Notes: generated by a model not told the origin, from the letters alone. 64,000 nt of DNA from Aliiroseovarius sp. (GCF_030148435.1 NZ_JASBTN010000001.1:106486-170485); one strand, 5' to 3'. Positions 18,540 to 27,528 are shown, counted from the first letter of the stretch. Made by a program: numbers and translations.

Positions 18540-19748
18540 TTACACGCGTTCGATAATGGTTGCGGCGCCCATGCCCGAGCCGATGCAGAGGGTGGCGAGG
18601 CCGGTCTCCTTGTCGGATCGCTCCATTTCATCCAGCAGAGCCCCCAGGATCATTGCCCCTGTGGCGCCCAGCGGGTGGCCCATGGCAATCGCACCGCCGT
18701 TCACGTTGACCTTGTTCGTGTCGGCATCAAAGGCCTGGATAAAGCGCAGCACGACCGAGGCGAAGGCCTCGTTCACCTCGAACAGGTCGATGTCGCCGAA
18801 GCTCATACCCGCGGCCTCAAGCACACGTTCGGTGGCCGGAACCGGACCGGTCAGCATGATGGTCGGGTCGGTGCCGACTTTCGAGGTTGCGCGGATGCGG
18901 GCACGGGGTTTCAGGCCGTTCTCCTCGCCGAACTCCTTGTTGCCAATCAACACGGCAGCGGATCCATCGGCGATGCCCGAGCTGTTGCCCGCGTGGTGCA
19001 CGTGGTTCACCCGCTCCAGATGCGGGTATTTCAGCAGCGCCACGGCATCGAAACCCGGCATCGCTTCGCCCATCGCCTTGAAGGACGGGTTCAGGCCGCC
19101 CAGCGTCTGCATGGTGGTCTCGCGGATCATTTCGTCCTCGTCCATGATGGCAAGGCCGTTCTGGTCGCGCACGGTGTAGACGGAGCCCTTGAAACGCCCG
19201 GCTGCCCGGGCGGCAGCGGCGCGTTTCTGGCTTTCGACTGCATAGGCGTCGCAATCATCGCGTGAGAACCCGTATTCGGTGGCGATGATATCCGCCGAGA
19301 TGCCCTGCGGCACGAAATAGGCTTTCATCGCCAGGTGCGGGTCGGCGGCAATCGCGCCGCCGTCCATACCCATCGGCACGCGGGACATGCTTTCCACACC
19401 ACCGGCGATATAGGCCTTGCCTGCGCCGCCCTTGACCTGGTTCGCGGCCATGTTCACGGCTTCGAGGCCGGAGGCACAGAACCGGTTGATCGAAACACCC
19501 GGGATGCGTTCGTCAAGATCGCTGTACAGAACTGCCGAGCGCGCAAGGCAGGCGCCCTGTTCGCCGACCTGGGTGACATTGCCCCAGATCACGTCCTCGA
19601 CCGCATGCCCCGACAGGTTGTTGCGTTGGGCCAGTTCGTTCAGGGTAATTGCCGACAGGCGCACGGCGGTCACTTCGTGCAGCGTGCCGTCCTTCTTGCC
19701 CTTGCCGCGCGGGGTGCGCACGGCGTCATAGATATAGGCTTCGGTCAT
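18540..19748 (-). CDS. fadA: Acetyl-CoA C-acyltransferase (3-ketoacyl-CoA thiolase)
   Basis: 402 residues with the complete thiolase active site: nucleophile C91 (NRFCASG), H358 (MGHPLGATG) and C388 (CIGSGMG). It cleaves 3-ketoacyl-CoA to acetyl-CoA and a shortened acyl-CoA. The closing thiolase-type end GAATIIERV is intact. It lies immediately upstream of the multifunctional enzyme and 23 bases downstream of the GST gene. Confidence 0.93.
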   Translation of the reverse strand: MTEAYIYDAVRTPRGKGKKDGTLHEVTAVRLSAITLNELAQRNNLSGHAVEDVIWGNVTQVGEQGACLARSAVLYSDLDERIPGVSINRFCASGLEAVNMAANQVKGGAGKAYIAGGVESMSRVPMGMDGGAIAADPHLAMKAYFVPQGISADIIATEYGFSRDDCDAYAVESQKRAAAARAAGRFKGSVYTVRDQNGLAIMDEDEMIRETTMQTLGGLNPSFKAMGEAMPGFDAVALLKYPHLERVNHVHHAGNSSGIADGSAAVLIGNKEFGEENGLKPRARIRATSKVGTDPTIMLTGPVPATERVLEAAGMSFGDIDLFEVNEAFASVVLRFIQAFDADTNKVNVNGGAIAMGHPLGATGAMILGALLDEMERSDKETGLATLCIGSGMGAATIIERV

Positions 19749-19771
19749 TCGTCGAATTCCTTCCGAAAAGA

Positions 19772-20407
19772 TCAGGCGCGGTCCGCAGGCGAACCGGGCA
19801 TCAGGTCATAGGGGTGTTTCCAGCCGGGCAGGGCGGAAATGCGGTCCAGCCAGGCGCTGATATTGGGCCAGTCGGCACGGTCGAAGCCGAAGGGTTCGGG
19901 GTAGAACAGGTAGCCACAGCAGGAGAGGTCCGCGATGGTCACGTCGTTTCCCACCAGCCAGTCCTTGTCGGCCAGTTCGGCCTCCAGCACCTTGTAGGCT
20001 GCCTTCAGGCGGCCCTGGTTGAAGGCGATCACCTCGGCCGGGCGTTTGTCCTCGGGGATGAAGTTCATCAGGAACCGGGTCGTTCCGATCTGTGAGGACA
20101 TCTTGTGATTGTCCCAGAACTGCCAGCGCAGGATCTCGCGGCGTTCAGCGGCGGATTTGCCGCCCAGCTTTCCCGACTTGGAGCTGACATAGTCCTGGAT
20201 CACTCCCGACTGCGACAGGGTCACGTCGCCGTCCACCATGACCGGAACCTCGCCCATGGGGTTGATTTTGCGATATTCCGGGCCACGCGCCTCGCCACCG
20301 AAAAAGTCGACATAGACGGGCGCCCATTCAAGGCCCGAGAGTTCCAGCGCCAGCGCTGCCTTATAGGCATTGCCGCTTTCGCCGAAGCAGTAGAGTTTGA
20401 CGGTCAT
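19772..20407 (-). CDS. Glutathione S-transferase family protein
   Basis: 211 residues: an N-terminal thioredoxin-like domain (KLYCFGESGNAYKAALALE, with the cis-proline/serine region GEVPVMVDGDVTLSQSGVI) and a helical C-terminal domain containing VGNDVTIADLSCCGYLFY. GGGAGGACC precedes the ATG. Its place inside a beta-oxidation operon suggests use on acyl or electrophilic intermediates, but no substrate can be named. Confidence 0.88.
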   Translation of the reverse strand: MTVKLYCFGESGNAYKAALALELSGLEWAPVYVDFFGGEARGPEYRKINPMGEVPVMVDGDVTLSQSGVIQDYVSSKSGKLGGKSAAERREILRWQFWDNHKMSSQIGTTRFLMNFIPEDKRPAEVIAFNQGRLKAAYKVLEAELADKDWLVGNDVTIADLSCCGYLFYPEPFGFDRADWPNISAWLDRISALPGWKHPYDLMPGSPADRA

Positions 20408-20434
20408 GTGGTCCTCCCAGTCTCACGGGCAGAG

Positions 20435-20552
20435 CCGGGGGTTTCACACCCCCGGACCCCCGTGGGATATTTCGGGCAAGATAAAGGAGCAGGGTTTCAC
20501 TTTATCTTGCCGAAAATATCCCCGCCGGAGGCATCCCGAAGGTGCCTCCGGC
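20435..20552. repeat. Intergenic mosaic repeat: three consecutive hairpins
   Basis: Between the GST gene and the 70-residue gene lie an 8-bp stem (20435-20442/20448-20455), a 23-base inverted repeat with two mismatches (20464-20486/20500-20522, arm starting GGGATATTT and ending AAAG) and a perfect 10-bp stem (20524-20533/20543-20552). Copies of the GGGATATTT...AAAG arm recur at 34704-34727 and, split, near 45133-45197. It resembles a REP/BIME-type family. Confidence 0.75.
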
Positions 20553-20559
20553 GCAGGTG

Positions 20560-20772
20560 TCAGCGTTTGCGTGCGTCCAGTTCGGCGTTGAACAGGCGCA
20601 GGCGTGCGGTCAGGTTTTCCTGATCCGTCACGCTGTCGAAATGTTCGAACAGGAAGGACAGCGCCTCGCCTTCGTCCAGCCCCGCCTCGCTTGCAAAACG
20701 CTTGAGGCGGCGGTAGCCGTCCTCGGTCATGGCGCAGGGAAAGCGGCGGGTCAGGCGGAAACGTTTGGGCAT
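20560..20772 (-). CDS. Conserved-looking 70-residue protein in the fad operon
   Basis: A 70-residue basic N-terminus (MPKRFRLTRRFPCAM) and a helical remainder (YRRLKRFASEAGLDEGEALSFLFEHF). GAAGGAAAG precedes the ATG. No domain is recognised. It starts 22 bases after the acyl-CoA dehydrogenase gene and is separated from GST by the mosaic repeat. Its spacing and ribosome site support it as a real gene of this operon. Confidence 0.65.
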   Translation of the reverse strand: MPKRFRLTRRFPCAMTEDGYRRLKRFASEAGLDEGEALSFLFEHFDSVTDQENLTARLRLFNAELDARKR

Positions 20773-20794
20773 GAGCTTTCCTTCCTTCTGTGGT

Positions 20795-22570
20795 TCAGAA
20801 TGCCTCGGCGGCCAGGGCCATCACCGGATCGGCGCCGCTTTCGATGCGGGCCAGGTGCATGGCGCAGGCGGGCAGGCGACGGACCATATAGTAGCGGGCG
20901 GTTGTCAGTTTCGTCTCGTAGAACGCGGCGTCATCGGTGCCGTTTGCCAGCGCGTCCAATGCTGCCCTGGCCATGCGCGCCCACATCAGCCCCACGCAGA
21001 CATGGCCGAAGAGATGCATGAAGTCGTAAGAACCGGCCAGCGCATGGTTGGGGTTCTTCATGCCATTCTGCATGAAATACATGCCAGCGGTCTGTAGGTG
21101 TTTCGAGGCGGATTTCAACGGTTCGGTGAACTCGGCCATGCCTTCGACTTCGCTGTTTTCCTTGCAGAAATCCTTGACCAGATCGAAGAATGCCATGACA
21201 TGCTTGCCGCCGTCCTGAGCGAGTTTGCGGCCCACCAGATCCAGAGCCTGCACACCGTTCGCGCCTTCGTAGATCATCGCGATGCGCGCGTCGCGGGTGA
21301 ACTGGCTCATGCCGTGTTCTTCGATATAGCCGTGGCCGCCATAGATCTGCTGCGCCAGCACGGTCATGTCATAGCCCTGATCGGTCAAAAAGCCCTTCAG
21401 CACCGGGGTCAGGAGCGACACCAGCCCGTCTGCATCAGTGTCTTTCGCGCGATGGGCGGCGTCAATCAACTGCGCGCCCCAGTAGAGGAAGGCACGGCCG
21501 CCCTCGACAAAGCTTTTCTGATCCATCAGCGAGCGGCGGATGTCCGGGTGCACGATCAGCGGGTCGGCCGGTCCGTCGGGGTTTTTTGCGCCGGTCACGT
21601 CGCGTCCCTGCAGACGGTCCTTGGCGTAGTCGACGGCGTTCTGGTAGGCGGCCTCGGCCTGGGCCATGCCCTGCATCGCCACGCCCAGGCGGGCTTCGTT
21701 CATCATGGTGAACATGGCGCGCATGCCCTTGTGCATGTCGCCCAGCAGATATCCGGTTGCCGCATCATAGTTCATCACGCAGGTCGAGTTGCCATGAATG
21801 CCCATCTTTTTCTCGATATTTCCGACCGACACGCCGTTGCGCGACCCGGTGGAGCCATCCGCGTTCACGTTGAACTTGGGCACGATGAACAGGGACACGC
21901 CCTTGATGCCTTCGGGGCCGCCGGGAATCTTGGCCAGCACCAGGTGAATGACGTTTTCCGACATGTCGTGATCACCGGCCGAGATGAAGATCTTCTGCCC
22001 GGAGATCCTGTAGGAGCCATCCTCCTGCGGTTCGGCCTTTGTGCGCATCAGGCCCAGGTCGGTGCCGCAATGGGGTTCGGTCAGGTTCATTGTACCGGTC
22101 CATTCGCAGCTTACCATCCTGGGCAGATAGGTCGCTTTCTGCTCGTCCGTGCCATGGGCCAGGATGGCCGAGGCGGCACCGTGGGTCAGGCCTTGATACA
22201 TGGTGAATGCCTGGTTGGCGGCGGAGAACATCTCGCCCACCGCAGTGCCCAGCAGCACCGGCATGTTCTGGCCGCCGAATTCCTCGGGCATGTCCAGACC
22301 GGGCCAGCCGCCTTCTTTCATCTGCTCGAAGGCCTGCTTGAAGCCGGTCGGTGTGTAGACCACGCCGTTTTCCAGCCGGCAGCCTTCGTGGTCGCCCACC
22401 ACGTTCAACGGGGTCAGCACTTCGGAGGCCAGTTTGCCGGCCTCTTCCAGAACGGCGGAGGTGAAGGACGGGTCCAGCTCGGCATAGCCGGGAATGTCGC
22501 TTTCGTGGGCCTTCAGCACATCATGCATCAGGAAGGCCATGTCCTTGGTGGGCGCGGTGTAGGTAGGCAT
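20795..22570 (-). CDS. Acyl-CoA dehydrogenase, large DmdC-like family
   Basis: 591 residues, longer than ordinary acyl-CoA dehydrogenases (about 380) because of an extra C-terminal domain, as in DmdC (3-methylmercaptopropionyl-CoA dehydrogenase) and related long-chain enzymes. Features include [19 protein letters not shown] (flavin region), [16 protein letters not shown] and the probable catalytic glutamate in [16 protein letters not shown]. DmdC homologues act in DMSP degradation in roseobacters, but paralogues also oxidise ordinary fatty acyl-CoAs. With thiolase and a FadJ-like enzyme in the same operon, fatty-acid oxidation is the simpler reading. Confidence 0.88.
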   Translation of the reverse strand: MPTYTAPTKDMAFLMHDVLKAHESDIPGYAELDPSFTSAVLEEAGKLASEVLTPLNVVGDHEGCRLENGVVYTPTGFKQAFEQMKEGGWPGLDMPEEFGGQNMPVLLGTAVGEMFSAANQAFTMYQGLTHGAASAILAHGTDEQKATYLPRMVSCEWTGTMNLTEPHCGTDLGLMRTKAEPQEDGSYRISGQKIFISAGDHDMSENVIHLVLAKIPGGPEGIKGVSLFIVPKFNVNADGSTGSRNGVSVGNIEKKMGIHGNSTCVMNYDAATGYLLGDMHKGMRAMFTMMNEARLGVAMQGMAQAEAAYQNAVDYAKDRLQGRDVTGAKNPDGPADPLIVHPDIRRSLMDQKSFVEGGRAFLYWGAQLIDAAHRAKDTDADGLVSLLTPVLKGFLTDQGYDMTVLAQQIYGGHGYIEEHGMSQFTRDARIAMIYEGANGVQALDLVGRKLAQDGGKHVMAFFDLVKDFCKENSEVEGMAEFTEPLKSASKHLQTAGMYFMQNGMKNPNHALAGSYDFMHLFGHVCVGLMWARMARAALDALANGTDDAAFYETKLTTARYYMVRRLPACAMHLARIESGADPVMALAAEAF

Positions 22571-22603
22571 GCGTCGCGTATCCTTGTTGGTCTTTTCAAG
22601 CCG

Positions 22604-22999
22604 TCATTCGGCGTCGTCGTTCTCGAACGAGGCGATCATCTGTGCGCCCCAATCGAGCTGTTCCTTGAGGTCGGCAATTGCCACGTCCAGCTCCTCGCGC
22701 TGTTTTTCCAGCGTGTCCAGGTGCTTGCGAGCGATGTCGAAGGTTTTGCGCAGCTGCGTCTGCTGCTGGTCGCCCATGTCATAGAGGTCGAGCAGCTGGC
22801 GGATTTCCTCGAGCGCAAAGCCGAAGCGCTTGCCGCGCAGGATCAGCTTCAACCGCGCACGGTCGCGTTTGGTGAAGAGGCGCTTCTGCCCCTCCCGGAT
22901 CGGAGAGAGCAGCTCTTTCGCTTCGTAGAAGCGCAAGGTGCGGGCGGTCACGCCATAGGCGTCGCACATCTCGCGAATGGTCATCAACTCATCGGTCAT
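22604..22999 (-). CDS. MerR-family regulator heading the fad operon
   Basis: 131 residues: a winged HTH (MTIREMCDAYGVTARTLRFYEAKELLSP, with R/K-rich wing) and a dimerisation coiled coil with leucine spacing. There is no cysteine pattern of metal sensors, which fits the acyl-CoA-responsive MerR group (LiuR-like). It is the first gene of the operon, 33 bases before the acyl-CoA dehydrogenase. The palindrome at 23067-23082 upstream is its likely operator, giving autoregulation. Confidence 0.88.
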   Translation of the reverse strand: MTDELMTIREMCDAYGVTARTLRFYEAKELLSPIREGQKRLFTKRDRARLKLILRGKRFGFALEEIRQLLDLYDMGDQQQTQLRKTFDIARKHLDTLEKQREELDVAIADLKEQLDWGAQMIASFENDDAE

Positions 23000-23066
23000 T
23001 GTCGTCTCCGATATCGAATGCGGGTGCCCCGTGTGTTCGGGTCATGTCCCTTGCCTACACTAGAAC

Positions 23067-23099
23067 TTTACGTTGACGTAAATGTAACGTGACGTCAAA
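23067..23099. promoter_or_regulatory. MerR-type operator: perfect palindrome plus a related second site
   Basis: TTTACGTTGACGTAAA (23067-23082) is a perfect 7-bp inverted repeat around TG. Immediately beside it, TGTAACGTGACGTCAAA (23083-23099) is a degenerate second copy in phase. LiuR-type MerR regulators of branched-chain and fatty acid catabolism bind ACGT-containing palindromes of this form. It sits 68 bases upstream of the MerR start. Confidence 0.75.
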
Positions 23100-23170
23100 G
23101 TTTTTGGCGACGGAACGTCAATTTCGGCTGAAACTGGCTTACGTCGGGGCAGCTTTGCGGGTCGCAATGG

Positions 23171-23202
23171 CAAAACGCCCCGGGCGCGGGGCTCCGGGGC
23201 GT
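23171..23202 (-). terminator. Rho-independent terminator of the second MerR gene
   Basis: A 9-bp stem ACGCCCCGG/CCGGGGCGT (23175-23183/23194-23202) followed on the minus strand by TTTTG, 38 bases after the stop of the MerR gene. Confidence 0.75.
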
Positions 23203-23239
23203 CGAACGGCGTCGAATCGGATGTAGGTTTGCTTGCGGC

Positions 23240-23608
23240 TCAGCCCAGGTCTTTGGCCACATCGTCGCGCAGCTTCTGCAGGTCGGTGATCGACTCGACC
23301 AGTTCCTCCTGCTGTTTGCGCAGGGCGACCAGCTGCCGGTCCGCCAGTTCTACCCAGGCCTGCATCTGCGCGTCCGTGCCTTCCTCGTCGTAGATCAGCA
23401 GCCACTGGCGCAGCTCCTCCAGCGAGAACCCGAAGCGGCGCCCGCGCAGGATCAGCGTCATGCGCGCCACTTCGCGCGGGGTATAAAACCGCGAACGGCC
23501 TTCCTTTTCCGGGTTCAGAAGCTCGATATACTCGTAATATCTGAGCGTGCGCGGGGTCACATCGAACCTGGCGCACATTTCCTTGAAGGTCAGGCGTTCC
23601 TCGGACAT
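23240..23608 (-). CDS. MerR-family regulator
   Basis: 122 residues from the ATG at 23606-23608 (GGGGAG upstream). The HTH LTFKEMCARFDVTPRTLRYYEYIELLNP and coiled coil closely parallel the MerR gene 240 bases downstream (ILRGKRFGFALEE against ILRGRRFGFSLEE), so the two look like tandem paralogues. No cysteines suited to metal binding are present. It is separated from the first MerR operon by its own terminator. Targets are unknown; cross-regulation of fatty-acid genes is a guess. Confidence 0.85.
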   Translation of the reverse strand: MSEERLTFKEMCARFDVTPRTLRYYEYIELLNPEKEGRSRFYTPREVARMTLILRGRRFGFSLEELRQWLLIYDEEGTDAQMQAWVELADRQLVALRKQQEELVESITDLQKLRDDVAKDLG

Positions 23609-23663
23609 GTCGGCTCCCCGGTCTTTCATCTTGACGCGAAGGTAGTCCGCCTGAGCGCAGGAT

Positions 23664-24797
23664 TCAATTCATGAAACCCGGCGCGAGGAATTGGAACGTA
23701 TAGGCGACGATCAGGGCGGGCAGGGCAGAGTAGACCGTGGCCATCATCGCAGCCCGCGGGTTCAGCGCAATCGCCGGGAACAGCGCGTCGCCGTCGTTTG
23801 AGATCGCATTGCCCATCACCGCGGCGAAGGGGATCACACCGTTGATATAGAGCGTCGTCACCAGCACCTGAGGGCCGCAACCGGGGATGAAGCCGATCAG
23901 CACGCCCATCAGCGGCAGAAGCGGCGCGACGGTCTGGAACAGGAGCCCGATATCGATCCCGCCGAACTGGGCTACATAGTCATAGGCCAGGTAGGCGCCG
24001 ATCACCCAGACCGAGATGAAACTGGTCTCTTCGGCCATGCGCGTCACCGGCGCATCCTTGGTGTTGGTCATGGCCGCCAGGATCGAGGAGGACCAGATGA
24101 ACAGGCCCAGAAAGGTGCCCGCCAAGGCAATCGGCAGGATCGGCACACCCAGGATGTGGCTGATTTCGACCTGTCCCAACTGCGCGCCCCCTACGATCAG
24201 CCCGGGGATGGCCAGGGCCAGGTACGCCCAGTAGGTCGGGTGGGTCCGGCCAATGAGGGGCGCAATCTCGCAGGCGCCGTGGTTGATCTCTCGGTATTCA
24301 TGGCTGTGGAACCGATCGACGATCCAGCCCGACAAGATGCCGGCCACAAGGGACATGGGCAGCACCACGGCGGCCGCATCCGGCCGCGTGGCGATCAGAA
24401 GGAAGGCTGCGTCACCCATGGTCGCGGTCAGCGTCGCCACCACCGCACCGAAGCCGACATTGCCCGAACTGTAGGCGGCCACGACCACAACGGCGCCACC
24501 ACATCCGGGTGTCGTGCCCAAAAGAGCGGCCAGGGGCACCTGTGCCCCGCGCGCGTTCTTCAGCGAGGCACCGATGTCGAACTTGAACAACCGCTCGGCC
24601 CCATAGAACAGCATCAGCGTCGCGGCCACGAAGACCGACACCTGCACATAGGCGTCCACCATCAGCGAGCGCGTCAACTCGCCCAGTTGCCCGGGCCAGG
24701 CTGCCAGGGCAGCCAGGATCAGCACCACGATCAGGCGGTTGCGCCGGAACAAACCCCGGCGTTCGGCGGGGACGGGGGCGGAGATCGTGTCGGTCAT
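23664..24797 (-). CDS. mntX: Putative manganese transporter (MntX / ArsP_2-like membrane protein)
   Basis: 377 residues from the ATG at 24795-24797. About ten hydrophobic segments form two related halves, each with a glycine-proline-cysteine signature: GTTPGCGGAVVVVAAYSSG and FIPGCGPQVLVTTLYINGV. This is the PF11449-like family; MntX of marine roseobacters, a manganese uptake protein reported to be under Mur control, belongs to this type, so I infer manganese transport. A long perfect palindrome ten bases upstream (24806-24830) fits a Fur-superfamily operator. An exporter role is an alternative. Confidence 0.7.
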   Translation of the reverse strand: MTDTISAPVPAERRGLFRRNRLIVVLILAALAAWPGQLGELTRSLMVDAYVQVSVFVAATLMLFYGAERLFKFDIGASLKNARGAQVPLAALLGTTPGCGGAVVVVAAYSSGNVGFGAVVATLTATMGDAAFLLIATRPDAAAVVLPMSLVAGILSGWIVDRFHSHEYREINHGACEIAPLIGRTHPTYWAYLALAIPGLIVGGAQLGQVEISHILGVPILPIALAGTFLGLFIWSSSILAAMTNTKDAPVTRMAEETSFISVWVIGAYLAYDYVAQFGGIDIGLLFQTVAPLLPLMGVLIGFIPGCGPQVLVTTLYINGVIPFAAVMGNAISNDGDALFPAIALNPRAAMMATVYSALPALIVAYTFQFLAPGFMN

Positions 24798-24805
24798 GGA
24801 ATCCT

Positions 24806-24830
24806 GCAATTGAGAACTATTCTCAATTGC
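24806..24830. promoter_or_regulatory. Fur/Mur/Irr-type operator palindrome
   Basis: Perfect 11-bp arms (GCAATTGAGAA and TTCTCAATTGC) around CTA, nine bases ahead of the transporter start. The TGAGAA...TTCTCA core resembles Fur-superfamily boxes. Mn- or Fe-dependent repression of the transporter is expected. Confidence 0.75.
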
Positions 24831-24904
24831 GGAAAATAGCACTTGCCCCGCCTTATGCAAGCAAGAATAAATCACGGGGACAAATGCGGAAGGATTGCGG
24901 GGAC

Positions 24905-25369
24905 ATGAACGGGCTGACCCCTGAAAAGAAAGCGGAAATCGCCAAACGCTTTACCGAGGCGATCCCCCATAGCAAGGCTTTGGGCATGGAGCTGACCCGG
25001 ATAGGCAACGGCGAGGCCTTCATTGAAATGCCCTATGACGAGCGGTTCATCGGTGATCCCCGCACGGGGGTGATTCACGGTGGTGCGGTCTCGGCGCTTC
25101 TGGACACCTGCTGCGGGGCCTCGGTTATGAGCCATTCAAGAGCCCCCGCGATCACCGCCACAATCGACCTGCGCATCGACTACATGCGCCCCGCCACGCC
25201 GGGGCAGAAGATCCGCGCCCATGCGACCTGCTACCGGGTGACGAAATCCGTGGCCTTCGTTCGGGCCGTGGCGATGGATGACGATGATGACCGTCCCGTG
25301 GCCACCGCCGCCGGCACCTTTACCGCCGACCATGCGCCGGGGCGCAAGTCCAGCGAGGCCCTGTCATGA
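24905..25369 (+). CDS. PaaI-family hotdog thioesterase
   Basis: 154 residues starting at the ATG at 24905 (the open frame further upstream is preceded by no ribosome site). The hotdog signature GVIHGGAVSALLDTCCG is present, with ITATIDLRIDYMRPA and the C-terminal strand. PaaI-type enzymes hydrolyse acyl-CoA esters. It overlaps the next, paralogous gene by ATGA at 25366, so the two may make a heteromer. Confidence 0.85.
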   Translation: MNGLTPEKKAEIAKRFTEAIPHSKALGMELTRIGNGEAFIEMPYDERFIGDPRTGVIHGGAVSALLDTCCGASVMSHSRAPAITATIDLRIDYMRPATPGQKIRAHATCYRVTKSVAFVRAVAMDDDDDRPVATAAGTFTADHAPGRKSSEALS

Positions 25370-25875
25370 GCCGTCCCAGGCCTGAACCGGTCCATGTGGT
25401 CCAGAAACGCCGCGACGCCGCGCTGCGCGCGCTGGTGCATGGGGTGCCCTATGTGGAGTTCCTGGGCATCGAGTTCGACCGCCGTGGTGACGAACTGACC
25501 GCGCTTCTGCCCTTCGCGGACAAGCTGATCGGCAATCCGATGTTGCCCGCCATTCATGGCGGGGTCACGGCGGCCTTTCTGGAAACTTCGGCGATCATCG
25601 AACTGGGTTGGTCGATCCTGTGGGACCAGATCGAAAGCGGCCAGGTCGATCCCGAGGAGCTGACCCCCGGCCAGCTGCCGCAATTTCCCAAGACGATCGG
25701 CTTTACCGTCGACTACTTGCGTTCGGGCCTGCCGCGCAATGCCTATGCGCGGGCGCGGGTGGTGCGGTCCGGGCGGCGCTATGCGTCGGTCCATGTCGAA
25801 GCCTGGCAGGACAACCGGGACAAGCTCTTTGCCCAGGCAACAGGGCATTTCCTGATGCCGATGATGGATGAATGA
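25366..25875 (+). CDS. PaaI-family hotdog thioesterase (second copy)
   Basis: 169 residues with AIHGGVTAAFLETSAIIELG replacing the usual hotdog signature and IGFTVDYLRSG. Relative to its upstream neighbour, the central LLDT motif reads FLET, keeping the acidic residue. It is translationally coupled to the first copy, and its stop overlaps the start of the MATE gene by 8 bases. Confidence 0.85.
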   Translation: MSRPRPEPVHVVQKRRDAALRALVHGVPYVEFLGIEFDRRGDELTALLPFADKLIGNPMLPAIHGGVTAAFLETSAIIELGWSILWDQIESGQVDPEELTPGQLPQFPKTIGFTVDYLRSGLPRNAYARARVVRSGRRYASVHVEAWQDNRDKLFAQATGHFLMPMMDE

Positions 25876-27187
25876 AAATTTACACCGCGATCTGACCCAT
25901 GCGAGGGTTCTCAAGATCGCAATTCCAATAGTTCTGGCCAATGCCACTGTGCCGATCCTGGGCGCGGTGGACACGGGTGTGGTCGGGCAGATGCAGGCAG
26001 CCGCCCCGATCGGTGCGGTCGGTATCGGCGCAATCATCCTCACCGCGATCTACTGGATCTTCGGCTTTCTGCGCATGGGCACGACCGGGTTGACGGCGCA
26101 GGCGCTGGGGGCCGGGGATCGCGGGGAGGTCGCGGCATTGCTGACCCGGTCGTTGCTGATCGGGCTGGTCGGCGGAGCGTTGATGGTCCTCATGCAGATG
26201 CCGCTGTTCTTCGGCGCCTTCCTGGTCGCGCCCGCCTCGCCCGAGGTCGAAAACCTAGCGCGGGATTACATGGCGATCCGGGTCTGGTCCGCGCCGGGCG
26301 CAATCGGGCTTTATGGCATTACCGGCTGGCTGATCGCCTGTGAACGCACCCGGGCGGTGCTCATCCTGCAGCTCTGGATGAACGGGCTGAACATTGCCCT
26401 GGATCTCTGGTTCGTGCTCGGGCTGGGCTGGGGCGTGAACGGCGTGGCCCTGGCGACATTTCTTGCGGAATGGAGCGGCTTCGCCCTTGGTCTCTGGCTT
26501 TGCCGTGAGGCTTTCCGGCGGCCCGAATGGCGCGTCTGGTCGCAGGTGTTCGACCGGGTGATCCTGAAGCGCATGGCGGTTGTAAACGGCGACATCATGA
26601 TGCGCAGCGCGATGTTGCAGACCCTGTTCGTGAGTTTCCTGTTCTACGGGGCCAGGTTTGGCGACGTGACCCTGGCCGCCAACCAGATTTTGCTGCAATT
26701 CCTGCATATTACCGCTTATGCTATGGATGGTTTCGCCTTCGGCGCCGAGGCTCTGGTCGGTCAGGCACTGGGGGCACGCAACCGGGACGGGCTGCGCCGC
26801 GCCGCGGTCCTGTCAAGCTTCTGGGGCGGAATGATCGTGATCCTTCTGGCCCTGGTCTTTGCCCTGGGCGGCGGGCTGATCATCGATCTCATGACCAATG
26901 CGCCCGAGGTGCGCATCGAAGCGCGGCTCTACCTGATCTGGATGGTGCTGGCTCCGCTCCTTGGCTGGGCCGCCTGGATGCTGGATGGGATATTCATCGG
27001 CGCCACCCGCACCCGTGACCTGCGCAACATGATGGCCCTGTCCTTTGCCGTCTACCTTGCGGCGCTGGCGATCTGCCTGCCGCTTTGGGGCAACCACGGG
27101 CTGTGGGTGGCGCTGTTGATCAGCTTTCTGGCGCGCGGGGCGACACTGGCCTGGAAATACCGGCAGCTTGAGGCACAGGCGGGTTAG
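25868..27187 (+). CDS. MATE-family multidrug/toxin efflux transporter
   Basis: 439 residues with about 12 membrane segments in two homologous halves. Typical motifs are IPIVLANATVPILGAVDTGVVG at the N-terminus and GLTAQALGAGDRGE, with the matching ALVGQALGARNRDG in the second half. MATE pumps export cationic compounds in exchange for Na+ or H+. It overlaps the upstream thioesterase and ends head-on with the ArsC-like gene, sharing TTAG at the stops. Confidence 0.9.
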   Translation: MNENLHRDLTHARVLKIAIPIVLANATVPILGAVDTGVVGQMQAAAPIGAVGIGAIILTAIYWIFGFLRMGTTGLTAQALGAGDRGEVAALLTRSLLIGLVGGALMVLMQMPLFFGAFLVAPASPEVENLARDYMAIRVWSAPGAIGLYGITGWLIACERTRAVLILQLWMNGLNIALDLWFVLGLGWGVNGVALATFLAEWSGFALGLWLCREAFRRPEWRVWSQVFDRVILKRMAVVNGDIMMRSAMLQTLFVSFLFYGARFGDVTLAANQILLQFLHITAYAMDGFAFGAEALVGQALGARNRDGLRRAAVLSSFWGGMIVILLALVFALGGGLIIDLMTNAPEVRIEARLYLIWMVLAPLLGWAAWMLDGIFIGATRTRDLRNMMALSFAVYLAALAICLPLWGNHGLWVALLISFLARGATLAWKYRQLEAQAG

Positions 27188-27528
27188 AACAGCTCCAGCA
27201 CGCTTTCCGGCGGACGACCGATCCGTGCTGCGCCTTCCCTGATCACGATTGGGCGTTCGATCAGGATCGGGTGTGCCACCATGGCGGCGATCAGCCTGTC
27301 CGGCGCGCTGTCACGGCTCAGGCCCAGCTCCTTGAAGACTTTCTCGCCGGTGCGCATTGCCTCGATCGGGGCCTTGCCCAACGCGGCCAGGGTTGCGCGG
27401 ATGTCTGCCTCCCCGGGGGAGTCCTCGAGGTACTTGCGCACCTCCGGGACATGGCCGTTTTCCTCGAGCAGCGCGAGGGTCTGACGCGACTTGGAACAGC
27501 GCGGGTTGTGCCAGATGATCAGGCTCAC
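27184..27528 (-). CDS. arsC: ArsC-family arsenate reductase-like protein
   Basis: 114 residues from the GTG at 27526-27528, chosen because GGAGG lies seven bases upstream; a TTG two codons earlier would sit too close to it. Active-site cysteine C11 in HNPRCSKSR and the C-terminal arginine in [11 protein letters not shown] match glutaredoxin-coupled ArsC, which reduces arsenate to arsenite. No other ars genes are nearby. Start and pyrD stop overlap (GTGA), so it belongs to the pyrD operon. Confidence 0.85.
   Translation of the reverse strand: MSLIIWHNPRCSKSRQTLALLEENGHVPEVRKYLEDSPGEADIRATLAALGKAPIEAMRTGEKVFKELGLSRDSAPDRLIAAMVAHPILIERPIVIREGAARIGRPPESVLELF

Noticed and set aside
16611..19265. 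884-residue plus-strand frame
   Set aside because: Antisense shadow of the fadJ and fadA genes, a known effect of high GC and codon bias.
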